Part shown: piece by piece, positions 8,314 through 16,402 of the stretch
Position numbering within the stretch: position 1 is the stretch's first letter
Layout: every line of letters starts with the position of its first letter
From: SLFT01 sp964493075
GTDB taxonomy: Bacteria > Hydrogenedentota > Hydrogenedentia > Hydrogenedentales > CAITNO01
Direction of reading: 5' to 3'
DNA length: 36,281 bases
NCBI GenBank assembly: GCA_964493075.1
Contig: CAZBNU010000016.1
Coordinates: 1 to 36,281 of the forward strand
Program-made: the position numbers and the translations under genes
Notes under the pieces: model-generated
The model's input: only the letters and a program-made list of their open reading frames with translations
Database searches by the model: none
What the model was told of the DNA's origin: nothing

Positions 8314-9351
8314 ATGACAACAAATATAAGACTTGGCATCATCGGGCTGGGCGGCATCTGCCGTGACCGGCATCTACCGGGTTTCAAACGGATTGAAGGT
8401 GTCATAATACAAGCGATAGCCAACCGCACCTGTGCTTCTGCAGAACGAGCGGCAAAGGAATTCGGCATCCCTGAAGTCTGTAATTCATGGGAGAAACTTG
8501 TGGCCCGGGATGATCTTGATGCTGTTGTTATCGGGACATGGCCCTACCTGCATTGTGATGCAAGCGTCGCGGCGCTTCAATCAGGGAAGCATGTATTTTG
8601 TCAGGCACGCATGGCGCGTAACCTACAGGAAGCGAAACGCATGTATGAAGCCGCCGCGCAGTCAGACAAAGTCGCAGCACTCTGCCCGGTGCCCATCGGC
8701 ATGCGCTATGACCGTGCAATAGACAGACTTCTTCGTGAGAATACCATCGGAAACGTGAGATACATCAGCGTCCGTAGTTTTTCGAGTGCCTGGGTGGATG
8801 CCTCTAATCCCATGACTTGGCGCAAGGATCACCGGTTGTCCGGCCTGAACATGCAAACTCTGGGCATGTACATCGAAGTAATCCACCGATGGTTTGGCAA
8901 CACCCGCAGGGTAAGCGCAGAAACTTTTTTATACACGCAGGAACGACGCGACAGCAGCGGCGCTTACGTGCCAGTCCATATCCCCGATCAAATAACAGTA
9001 AATACGGTGTTGAATGATGATCTTCCTGTGCAGTATGTCATCAGCGGTGTATCAGGCATTGCCGAGGACACCATTGATATTTATGGAGACCGGGGCGCAC
9101 TGCATTACGAGGTGAATCAGGACTATCTTTTCTATCGAGAGGACAACGCAATATCACCTGTACAACTACACCCCGCAGAAGAATACGATATTGACAACTG
9201 GACTGTAGAGCAGGACTTTGTGCTTGCTATTCGAGAGGGTATCCCCTATCACCCTGATTTTATCGATGGCCTTCGTTACATGCGTGTCGTACAGGCCGTT
9301 TATGACGCTGCTGCGTCGGGAAAACAGATTGAACTTTCACAAGACCTTTAA
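8314..9351 (+). CDS. Gfo/Idh/MocA-family oxidoreductase lacking the EKP motif
   Basis: NAD(P)-dependent dehydrogenase of sugars or cyclitols by family. The protein is 345 residues. The Rossmann domain starts with IRLGIIGLGGICRDRHLPGF (GLGGI dinucleotide turn), then DLDAVVIGTWPYLHCDAS. The second domain contains GIAEDTIDIYGDRGALHYE. Where most members have CEKPLA, with a conserved lysine, this protein reads CQARMA (residues 96-101), so the EKP triad is QAR. Some family branches diverge here, which could mean altered chemistry or substrate. It lies 11 bp after trpS and 15 bp before the KDPG/KHG aldolase, so a shared role in sugar-acid metabolism is likely. The substrate is unknown. Confidence 0.88.
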   Translation: MTTNIRLGIIGLGGICRDRHLPGFKRIEGVIIQAIANRTCASAERAAKEFGIPEVCNSWEKLVARDDLDAVVIGTWPYLHCDASVAALQSGKHVFCQARMARNLQEAKRMYEAAAQSDKVAALCPVPIGMRYDRAIDRLLRENTIGNVRYISVRSFSSAWVDASNPMTWRKDHRLSGLNMQTLGMYIEVIHRWFGNTRRVSAETFLYTQERRDSSGAYVPVHIPDQITVNTVLNDDLPVQYVISGVSGIAEDTIDIYGDRGALHYEVNQDYLFYREDNAISPVQLHPAEEYDIDNWTVEQDFVLAIREGIPYHPDFIDGLRYMRVVQAVYDAAASGKQIELSQDL

Positions 9352-9366
9352 TGGAGAACGGCAATT

Positions 9367-10020
9367 ATGAACAAACAGCAGATAACCAATTATCTGGTAG
9401 ACAATGGAATCGTAGCCATAGTGCGTGCAGACAGCGGCGATGGTCTGGCGCGTATAGTGGAAGCAGTCATGGAAGGCGGCGTGCGCTGCATTGAGGTTAC
9501 CATGACCACACCCGGCGCACTGGCCTGCATCGAAACCGCTTCGAAGAATCTTGCAGGTGCGGATGTCTGCCTGGGCGTAGGCAGTGTGCTGGATGCCGAA
9601 ACGGCGCGGCTTGCCATACTGGCAGGGGCACAATATGTAGTCAGCCCCATCACCGCCGCAGAAGTGATAGACACGTCACACCGCTACGGAAAGCCCTGTA
9701 TGCCCGGTGCCTACACGCCAACTGAAATCTATAACGCCTGGATGTTGGGCGGAGATATTGTCAAGGTATTCCCGGCAAGTATCGGCGGCTTGGAGTATAT
9801 CAAAGCGGTACGTGCGCCCCTGCCCCAGATTATGCTGTTGCCCACAGGAGGTGTGGATTTAAACAACCTTGCCGATTTTGTAAAAGCAGGAGTTGTCGCC
9901 ATCGGCATTGGGAGCAGCCTTGTCAGCAAAAAACTCATTGAAGCGCAAGACTACAAGGGACTTACCGACAATGCCCGGCGCTATTCGGAAGCCTTTCAGG
10001 CGGCTCGCAACGCTGTATAG
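9367..10020 (+). CDS. eda: 2-keto-3-deoxy-6-phosphogluconate / 4-hydroxy-2-oxoglutarate aldolase
   Basis: Class I aldolase that cleaves KDPG or related 2-keto-3-deoxy acids to pyruvate plus an aldehyde. The protein is 217 residues. Family blocks are IVRADSGDGLARIVEAVMEG, CIEVTMTTPGAL (the catalytic Glu region), CLGVGSVLDAETA, QYVVSPITAAEVI, PGAYTPTEI, VKVFPAS with Schiff-base lysine K133, and LPTGGVDLNN. The stop codon overlaps the AGGAGG ribosome-binding site of the next gene. The adjacent oxidoreductase and HAD phosphatase suggest sugar-acid catabolism. No KDG kinase or phosphogluconate dehydratase is in the window, and zwf is 18 kb away on the other strand, so an Entner-Doudoroff role is not established. 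Confidence 0.93.
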   Translation: MNKQQITNYLVDNGIVAIVRADSGDGLARIVEAVMEGGVRCIEVTMTTPGALACIETASKNLAGADVCLGVGSVLDAETARLAILAGAQYVVSPITAAEVIDTSHRYGKPCMPGAYTPTEIYNAWMLGGDIVKVFPASIGGLEYIKAVRAPLPQIMLLPTGGVDLNNLADFVKAGVVAIGIGSSLVSKKLIEAQDYKGLTDNARRYSEAFQAARNAV

Positions 10021-10028
10021 GAGGTCGT

Positions 10029-10724
10029 GTGGTTTCCGAGCAATTGCGGCTACAAGCCGTTCTTTTCGATTTTGACGGTGTTATTATGGACTCAGAAACG
10101 GCGCTCTACGAGTCCTGGCAGCGCACCTATGCCGCCCACGGATGCACTCTGTCCCTTGAGTTATGGGCAGCCAATGTGGGCGGCTATAATTATGAGGTTT
10201 TCCATCCCCTCGATTATCTCGAACAACAGGCAGGCAGACCTGTTGACAAAGAGGCTGTCAATGAAGCACGGCGCGCCTGCTACCTGCTACATGTCAATAA
10301 ACTCGATGTCATACCCGGCGTAAGAAACGCCATCGCAGATGTCAAGGCCAGAGGATTGAAATTGGCTGCTGTTTCGAGTTCCAGCCAAAACTGGGTTCCG
10401 GTACACCTGAAACGCCTCGGCCTTTATGACAACTTTGATGTAATCGTCTGCGGCAACGAAGTAAAAAAAGTAAAGCCAGATCCAGCAGGATACCATCTGG
10501 CATTGGAACGTCTTCGGATTAAACCACAGGCAGCCTTTACCATAGAAGATTCGCCAAAAGGGATTGCCGCTGCACGCGCTGCCTCACTCTATTGCGTCGC
10601 TGTGCCCAATCCGGTAACCCGCGCCGCCAATTTAACGGGTTATGATAAACTGTTGCAAGGGCTCGACAAGCAGCCCTTTGAAGACGTTCTGAAAGAAGTG
10701 CAGCAGGAAATGTTCGCGCAATAG
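10029..10724 (+). CDS. HAD-superfamily hydrolase (beta-phosphoglucomutase-like)
   Basis: The protein is 231 residues and starts at GTG, with a strong AGGAGG four bases upstream overlapping the eda stop. HAD motif I is VLFDFDGVIMDSE with Asp14 and Asp16. Motif II is the serine in LAAVSSSSQNW, motif III includes K149 in KKVKPDPAGY, and motif IV is FTIEDSPKGI with Glu173 and Asp174. A helical cap lies between motifs I and II (about residues 18-95). This is the subfamily that contains phosphoglycolate phosphatase, beta-phosphoglucomutase and sugar-phosphate phosphatases. The position after the aldolase suggests a sugar-phosphate substrate. The exact reaction is unknown. Confidence 0.92.
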   Translation: MVSEQLRLQAVLFDFDGVIMDSETALYESWQRTYAAHGCTLSLELWAANVGGYNYEVFHPLDYLEQQAGRPVDKEAVNEARRACYLLHVNKLDVIPGVRNAIADVKARGLKLAAVSSSSQNWVPVHLKRLGLYDNFDVIVCGNEVKKVKPDPAGYHLALERLRIKPQAAFTIEDSPKGIAAARAASLYCVAVPNPVTRAANLTGYDKLLQGLDKQPFEDVLKEVQQEMFAQ

Positions 10725-10795
10725 AAGCGTTCTGTTTAGGTAACCGTCATGCCTTTCCTATTGGCTTAAAAAAAATAAAATAATGAAAATAAGAA

Positions 10796-10836
10796 TACGC
10801 AGTTGTGTGCCTTTTTACGGACCACACAACTGCGTA
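10796..10836. terminator. Strong intrinsic terminator hairpin, probably bidirectional
   Basis: A perfect 14-bp stem (10796-10809 pairing with 10823-10836; core cgcagttgtgtg / cacacaactgcg) encloses a 13-base loop. On the minus strand the stem is followed by a long T-rich tail (the complement of the A-rich run at 10768-10795), ideal for terminating the trpB2 transcript. On the plus strand the tail is only moderately T-rich. It lies between the convergent HAD and trpB2 genes. Confidence 0.88.
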
Positions 10837-10855
10837 GTGAGTATTTCATTTCTGA

Positions 10856-12226
10856 TTAACTGGGTTCGTTCACTTCGGGAATACTTGCAAGCCCCTTTTG
10901 CAGAGATTCGTCATCCAGTGCCACATCCACAAGTTTTCCGCTCAGGTAGGCGTCATAAGCCGTCATATCAAAATGCCCATGGCCGCTCAAATTAAACAGG
11001 ATTGTTTTGGCCTCGCCGGATTCGCGGCATTTGATGGCTTCGTCAATGGCTGCACAGATGGCGTGGCTGGATTCCGGTGCGGGGATAATCCCTTCCGCTT
11101 TGGCGAACATCATGCTCGCCTTGAAACAAGGATTCTGAAACAACGCCACGGCACTAATGAGGTCATGCTTTTTCAGGTGCGCCACTGTCGCAGCGACGCC
11201 ATGATAACGAAGTCCTCCCGCATGAATTCCCGGAGGCATGAAATTATGGCCGAGGGTGTACTGCTTCATAAGCGGGGTAAGCTGGCCCGTATCTCCGAAA
11301 TCGTAGGCAAAGGGTCCGCGCGTAAGGGTCGGACATGCCGCTGGCTCTACAGCGATGAATTCGGTCTTGAGGTCATTTTTAATTTTGTCTTTGACGAAGG
11401 GGAACGCCACACCAGCGAAGTTTGAACCGCCACCACAGCAGCCGATAACGATGTCGGGATAATCGCCAACACTGTCCATCTGCAATTTGGCTTCTTCGCC
11501 AATGATGGTCTGGTGCATACACACATGGTTCAGCACACTACCGAGGCTGTACTTGGTGGTACCGCCGCTCATAACTGCAACTTCCACCGCTTCCGAGATC
11601 GCCATGCCAAGGCTGCCCGTGGTGTCAGGATAGGCTTCACGCAGTTTCCGGCCAACTTCGGTAACGTCGCTGGGGCTTGCATGAATGGTGGCGCCATAGG
11701 CCTGTATGAGACTTTTACGATAGGGTTTCTGGTCAAAACTAATACGCACCATGAAAACTTCGCATTTCATATCAAACATGGCACAGGCGATGGCAAGGGC
11801 GGTACCCCATTGTCCGGCGCCTGTTTCCGTACTCAGCGAATTAACGCCTTCTATTTTGTTGTAATACGCCTGGGCAAGTGCCGTATTAATTTTGTGGCTG
11901 CCGGAAGGCGTTACGCTTTCGTTTTTGTAATAAATTTTTGCGGGCGTTTGTAACGCCTCTTCGAGACGGTAGGCACGGCGCAGCGGTGTGGGACGGTACA
12001 GCATATACTTGTCCATGACTTCGCCCGGAATGGAGATTTCCGGTTCTGGACTCATTTCCTGCTGAATCAGTCCCATCGGAAAAATCGGGGACAGATCATC
12101 CGGTCCAACCGGTTGCTGGGTGCCTGGGTGCAATACCGGCGCAAAGGGTTGAGGCAGATCCGGAAGTATGTTGTACCAGACATCAGGCATCTTTTTTGCA
12201 TCGAGCAAAATGTTATATTCACGCAT
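10856..12226 (-). CDS. TrpB2-type tryptophan synthase beta-like PLP enzyme
   Basis: The protein is 456 residues. It belongs to the longer TrpB2 branch (TrpB-like), not the alpha-partnered TrpB1: it has an N-terminal extension (WYNILPDLPQPFAPVLHPGT) and the TrpB2-type LRYHGVAATVAHL segment. The PLP lysine is K112 in PSGSHKINTALAQ. ETGAGQWGTALA and the phosphate-binding CCGGGSNFAG loop are also present. ATG 12226 was chosen for GAGGAG seven bases upstream; an ATG 24 codons earlier lacks this support. TrpB2 enzymes can make tryptophan from indole and serine, though their physiological role varies. No trpA or other trp gene is nearby, so indole salvage or a standalone role is possible. Confidence 0.92.
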   Translation of the reverse strand: MREYNILLDAKKMPDVWYNILPDLPQPFAPVLHPGTQQPVGPDDLSPIFPMGLIQQEMSPEPEISIPGEVMDKYMLYRPTPLRRAYRLEEALQTPAKIYYKNESVTPSGSHKINTALAQAYYNKIEGVNSLSTETGAGQWGTALAIACAMFDMKCEVFMVRISFDQKPYRKSLIQAYGATIHASPSDVTEVGRKLREAYPDTTGSLGMAISEAVEVAVMSGGTTKYSLGSVLNHVCMHQTIIGEEAKLQMDSVGDYPDIVIGCCGGGSNFAGVAFPFVKDKIKNDLKTEFIAVEPAACPTLTRGPFAYDFGDTGQLTPLMKQYTLGHNFMPPGIHAGGLRYHGVAATVAHLKKHDLISAVALFQNPCFKASMMFAKAEGIIPAPESSHAICAAIDEAIKCRESGEAKTILFNLSGHGHFDMTAYDAYLSGKLVDVALDDESLQKGLASIPEVNEPS

Positions 12227-12488
12227 AAAAATACTCCTCTCCACGGGGACCGGGAATGTTGATGCCGTTTTTCGTGCAACAGCGCAGGAATCCGGCATAG
12301 AACCTAATTACTTAAAGATACCAAATTCAGGAACATGGTGCATCTTCGAACTGCAGGACAAAACAAATAAATCACATGCCAATTGTTTTTATTAAAACCA
12401 TCTTCCCTATGCGAAATACTATAACAGGATTGACTTTCCTATTCCAAATTACAACTTCTTTTTCATTCTGTTCCCATTTCGTGGCATG

Positions 12489-13511
12489 CTACCGCTCCTT
12501 TTTTAAAGAAAGTATCTGCTCCAATTGTTTTGCACCATCGGCGGGTGCGTTGACAGGACTACAGCGAGCAGGTGCATTTCCCTCAAAGGCCACCACATAT
12601 CCTGTTGCTGGATGTTCTTCACCAGCGGGAAAATCGGTACTGATAACTTGTGCGCCGCTGGAAAATGCCACGTCACGGCGCGAAGTATCCCCCTCCCTTC
12701 CCTGTCTCAATCCGCCATCACTACGAACACGTAGCATCATGCCCTGTGCAAGTAATTCCAATATGGCGTCGCTGTACGGATTGTCCACCACAATGAAGGC
12801 ACAATCATCCCGATCCGGCGAGGAGTTTACAAACAAGATGCGATCTTCCAGTGTCCGATGTGATTCTGTGTATGTCTGCCGTAACTCCCGGCGGTTATGC
12901 AACACAAAAAACACCTTACCCAAGGTGTCTTTGAGAGGAGGCCAGCCATTCGCCTTCACCGACGCTGTCAGCGTTTCATACTCTCCCCGAACATCGTCTG
13001 GCGTAAGCAGGGATTCCCGAGGAAACACAGATAAGATTTCCGCCTCCAACATTTCCAGCATGGGAAAATCAAGCGCCATTAGGGGACGACTGTCGAGGGC
13101 CGCTTCCGCTATTTTGAACTCCAACAAAATACTGATGGGAATATGATGTGGATTGTTTTCCGACCATGTCCACACGGTACGCAGACAATCCACAAAGGCA
13201 GGGCAGGTGCTTCCGGGGTCCACCAAAGGTACATGCATTACAGCAAAACCATCGGTAAAGGGGTGAATGTCGAGTTCAAAACTACGAACGCCATTGTCCA
13301 ACTGTTCATTAAGCGGAGCATGGCTGTAATCCCAAGCCCGACTCTCTTTTGTCACCGACTGCACCGTTTCCATGAGCCATTCTTCAGGACGAACATGGTA
13401 ACTGTTGTGCGTTCCTATCATCTGGATATGATTCAAACGCAGAGGTTCCGCGTAAGCCAGAAAAGACAGAAAAACAGCAAGAACAGCGGTGTAACGTTTA
13501 GTAAAATACAT
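12489..13511 (-). CDS. Secreted PI-PLC-like phosphodiesterase
   Basis: The protein is 340 residues with a Sec signal peptide (MYFTKRY, hydrophobic core, cleavage after AYA near residue 21). The TIM-barrel PI-PLC hallmarks are IGTHNSYH with catalytic His35 and the block SFELDIHPFTDGFAVMHVP, which carries acidic metal ligands and a second histidine. Later segments ILLEFKI and KVFFVLHN fit barrel strands. It resembles the Ca2+-dependent PI-PLC C1-like group of bacterial secreted proteins. The likely substrate is a glycerophosphodiester such as phosphatidylinositol or an inositol-phosphate headgroup. It lies 262 bp upstream of trpB2 on the same strand and probably has its own promoter. AAAGGAAA precedes the start. 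Confidence 0.8.
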   Translation of the reverse strand: MYFTKRYTAVLAVFLSFLAYAEPLRLNHIQMIGTHNSYHVRPEEWLMETVQSVTKESRAWDYSHAPLNEQLDNGVRSFELDIHPFTDGFAVMHVPLVDPGSTCPAFVDCLRTVWTWSENNPHHIPISILLEFKIAEAALDSRPLMALDFPMLEMLEAEILSVFPRESLLTPDDVRGEYETLTASVKANGWPPLKDTLGKVFFVLHNRRELRQTYTESHRTLEDRILFVNSSPDRDDCAFIVVDNPYSDAILELLAQGMMLRVRSDGGLRQGREGDTSRRDVAFSSGAQVISTDFPAGEEHPATGYVVAFEGNAPARCSPVNAPADGAKQLEQILSLKKER

Positions 13512-13665
13512 AGACCGACATTTCCTTTATTATGCGTAATAAACACCAAGTAAGACTTACAAAAATGCCATTGGGTTACATTGAGCAAATAATATGTCTG
13601 CTTTTGAGGTCAACGAGACGTTAACATTCTAATAGTCATTGTGGCGGGAAAATCTGGTAATAGCT

Positions 13666-14109
13666 ATGAAAAATAATCTTATCACAGTAAAGCAATGCAG
13701 CAACCCGGCAGAAGCGGCATTTTTTGCCAGTTATCTTGAAGAAAATGGTGTTCATGCTATGAACAGCATGGAAACTATGGGAGCATGGACAGGCCGCTAC
13801 TCACTCTTATCTCGTGGACCGGTGTTGCGTGTTCACGTCAGAGACATAAAAAAAGCGCGTGCCTTGCTGGCAAATCCGCCAAAACCGCTGGAGGAGGATA
13901 TGGAGTTTACCTATGACCCTGTTGAGGTGGATTTTGTCCCCGGGGACCCACTGAAAAAATGCCCGCTGTGCGGATCGGAAAATATCGTTGCAATGTTCGG
14001 AAGCAACACGCTCGTATGGTTTTTAAGCCTGCTATCCTTTGGCTGGTACGAACCGACAGCAGATCCCATGTGGGTATGCCGGGATTGTGACTGGGATTCG
14101 CGCCGATGA
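13666..14109 (+). CDS. DUF2007-like protein with C-terminal zinc ribbon, 147 aa
   Basis: Residues 4-75 (LITVKQCSNPAEAAFFASYL onwards, ending VRDIKKARALL) match the small alpha/beta fold annotated as DUF2007 or a putative signal-transducing protein. The C-terminal half has paired cysteines at 99/102 (CPLCGSENI) and 138/141 (WVCRDCDW), a split zinc ribbon, with a hydrophobic stretch NTLVWFLSLLSFGWY between them. ATG 13666 was chosen. A TTG at 13639 would add nine residues, and neither has a strong ribosome-binding site. It is a single gene between divergent and convergent neighbours. Function is unknown. Confidence 0.75.
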   Translation: MKNNLITVKQCSNPAEAAFFASYLEENGVHAMNSMETMGAWTGRYSLLSRGPVLRVHVRDIKKARALLANPPKPLEEDMEFTYDPVEVDFVPGDPLKKCPLCGSENIVAMFGSNTLVWFLSLLSFGWYEPTADPMWVCRDCDWDSRR

Positions 14110-14250
14110 ATGGGTAAATAGTGTTCATGTATAAAGAAGGAACACAACAGTACGAAAGTGGGCGTTGCCCACAACCAAGTTTGATATACACAGGTCATTT
14201 TATATCGTCAATTCAACTTCTTTGTGTTTACAGCAGCACCACCCAAGAAA

Positions 14251-14286
14251 CATATGTCCCATAAATCCCATCTGTCCCATTGTATT
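14251..14286. repeat. 9-bp-period TCCCAT repeat after the FGE/sialidase gene
   Basis: TCCCATN recurs exactly every 9 bases at 14257, 14266 and 14275 (sequence catatgtcc cataaatcc then catctgtcc cattg). On the minus strand, the sense strand of the neighbouring gene, it reads ATGGGANNT three times. It begins about 20 bases after that gene's TAG stop. The same repeat type, in inverted arrangement, ends this window. Confidence 0.75.
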
Positions 14287-14301
14287 AAACTTTGCGAGGT
14301 A

Positions 14302-16323
14302 CTATCGTTTCATCGGCGTATTCAGCCACGCAAGATTAAAACGATAATGCAGTTTACTGGAAATCAGATGGATGACGTTATCCGGGCTTTGGGCGGCCGC
14401 AAGGTAGCCCGCATGTTCCGCAGTGGTGTCCGTAGCGGTGAATCGCTTAGTGTGGCCGCCGCCGTCGTATTCCCCTTCTCCGGGAGTCAGCAATTTACGC
14501 ACCGGCCAGGTTTCGCCTTCGTCATAGGACAGTGCGGCATACATGCCTGCTCCGACAAACTCTTTTCCATCGACATCCTTAAATGTCAATCCCTTTTTCT
14601 TGCGCAGGGTTCGCGGGTCAGTGAAGGACACAAACAGTATTGGCCCTTCTGCCAACCGTATCAGTACCAGACGTTGTCCGCCGCTGATAGGTGGAAAGGG
14701 ACTTGCCGAGTAGGTCCACGTTATTCCCATGTCTGTTGAAATGCTTTTTGGCATAAGGTCATTGATGGAATTGCCTCGCCCCAATGCCATCAGCCGACCA
14801 CCGGATAACTCCACGACACCAGCATGAATCCCGGCAATGGTGCCGCCTGTGCCGCCTTCAACAAAGCCCGGGGGTGGCGTACCTGCGCCGGGTTCAGTCC
14901 ATGTTTCTCCGTTATCGTAACTGACATGAATGGCGGAACCGCCGTTGCCTCCAGTTACAGCATCACACGGAACAACAAGGGCGTCGCTACTGGTTTTTAT
15001 AACCCCGGCGATAGGCATATTGCGAAGGCCATGCTCGCGGTTCATCCAGTGGGGCGTTGACCAGGTAGCACCGTTATCGTCGCTGGTACGCAGGAAAAGT
15101 GCCAGTGAACCCCAGCCATAACTAACCGAATTCCCCTGAAAATGATAGAGACGGTTGGTGTCCCTATCCCAATACACAGAGGTAGCGTGCATGTTTCTAT
15201 CAGGTACCTTAAAGAAAAGCGACGGCGCATCCCAGGCCTCCGCACCGCGACGCAGACGGGCTGCTGCCACTGCCAGTTCACGGCCTTCTTCCTCGTTACA
15301 GGTATACCACGTGGCAAACAAATCGCCGTTCGGCAAAGCCATGATGTCGGGACAGTGGTTATGGTTCGAGAATAACGGGCCATTGGATTCGGGTGGTATG
15401 TTTACAAAGGAGATGGGTTCTTTGAAAAAAGGTTTGTCAGGGTCAGCAACCCCCGACCAGTTATGGACATCCTGCTGCACCCGCTGCGCCCATAAATTTG
15501 GTTCTGGTTCGGGCAGCGGTGTTGAAGTCGGCATTTCCGCCTGTACCACGCGGAAACCAATCAGCCAATGTTTGTCCTCCGGCAAAGCGCCGGAACGGTT
15601 TGCACTGCGCAAATATGACAATTCGACACTGTGGCTGCCTCCCCGTGTTACTTTGGAGATACCGGACGCATATCCAACGGGATCAGTTTGTGTACCTACA
15701 ATGTATGGGCCATACCAGTCCAGACACCACTCGTCCACCAAACCGTGCATATCCTGCAACCCCCAGGTATTGGGCGGGGTTGTGCCCACTTCCAGTGATA
15801 CAGTAACCGGTTCCCACTCAATCTGCTGATGACGATGATAGAGTTCCGGCAACTCATCACCGGTGTTGTAAGCGGTGGTTGTTCCCGCACGACAGGCATA
15901 TTCCCACTCCGCTTCCGTTGGCAGACGATAGGGTTTGCCTTCCTTCTTCGTCAGCCATTCACAGAAGGCAACGGCGTCGTTCCACGAAACGAACAGTACC
16001 GCTTCGTTACCCCTGGTGGACAACCCAGCCTTCCCGCGAAGTTCTTTGTGCGTAGGATCGAACTCTTCATATTGAGCGTTGGTCACCGGGGTGGTACTCA
16101 TATAAAAAGGGGTCGTAATGACAACCGTATGCACAGGCTTTTCGTCATAGTCTCCAGACTCGCTTCCGCGTTCATAGTTGCCGGTTTCTATGCGCACCAT
16201 CTTCATTCCCAGGCTGTTTGTAATACTCCCCTCCTCTTCACCAGCGACCTGTGCAGCAAAAACTACAACTACACACAGACACACCAAGGACAACATTTTG
16301 ATAGTTTCTGCAACGAACGCCAT
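14302..16323 (-). CDS. Secreted FGE-like domain fused to a sialidase (BNR) domain
   Basis: The protein is 673 residues. A signal peptide (LSLVCLCVVVVFAAQVAG) is followed by an FGE-sulfatase/SUMF1-like domain (about 40-260: GSITNSLGMKMVRIETGNY, PVTNAQYEEF, YRLPTEAEWEYACRAGT, GLQDMHGLVDEWCLDWYG, SKVTRGGS, GFRVVQAE). The terminal catalytic cysteines of true formylglycine generators are absent (LPEDKHWLIGFRVVQ), so this domain is probably structural or binding. Residues 280-665 form a sialidase-like propeller with four Asp-boxes near 418, 469, 533 and 601 (DDNGATW, DNGETW, DMGITW, DEGETW). ATG 16323 was chosen for AAGGAGA six bases upstream. Likely a periplasmic or surface glycan-active or glycan-binding protein; sialic acid specificity is not shown. 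Confidence 0.85.
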   Translation of the reverse strand: MAFVAETIKMLSLVCLCVVVVFAAQVAGEEEGSITNSLGMKMVRIETGNYERGSESGDYDEKPVHTVVITTPFYMSTTPVTNAQYEEFDPTHKELRGKAGLSTRGNEAVLFVSWNDAVAFCEWLTKKEGKPYRLPTEAEWEYACRAGTTTAYNTGDELPELYHRHQQIEWEPVTVSLEVGTTPPNTWGLQDMHGLVDEWCLDWYGPYIVGTQTDPVGYASGISKVTRGGSHSVELSYLRSANRSGALPEDKHWLIGFRVVQAEMPTSTPLPEPEPNLWAQRVQQDVHNWSGVADPDKPFFKEPISFVNIPPESNGPLFSNHNHCPDIMALPNGDLFATWYTCNEEEGRELAVAAARLRRGAEAWDAPSLFFKVPDRNMHATSVYWDRDTNRLYHFQGNSVSYGWGSLALFLRTSDDNGATWSTPHWMNREHGLRNMPIAGVIKTSSDALVVPCDAVTGGNGGSAIHVSYDNGETWTEPGAGTPPPGFVEGGTGGTIAGIHAGVVELSGGRLMALGRGNSINDLMPKSISTDMGITWTYSASPFPPISGGQRLVLIRLAEGPILFVSFTDPRTLRKKKGLTFKDVDGKEFVGAGMYAALSYDEGETWPVRKLLTPGEGEYDGGGHTKRFTATDTTAEHAGYLAAAQSPDNVIHLISSKLHYRFNLAWLNTPMKR

Positions 16324-16402
16324 TGTTATTCTCCTTGTTACTCTGCAAGCCATACCACAAAATTGCAGAGGGAAACCCCAACCATAACGACTCGGGGAAA
16401 TT

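Noticed and set aside
12376..13146. Open frame of 256 codons on the plus strand, opposite the PI-PLC-like gene
   Set aside because: No recognisable domain or ribosome-binding site, and the minus-strand frame has clear signal peptide and catalytic motifs.
15155..15829. Open frame of 224 codons on the plus strand inside the FGE/sialidase gene
   Set aside because: Low-complexity reverse-frame sequence; the minus strand carries the conserved FGE and Asp-box motifs.
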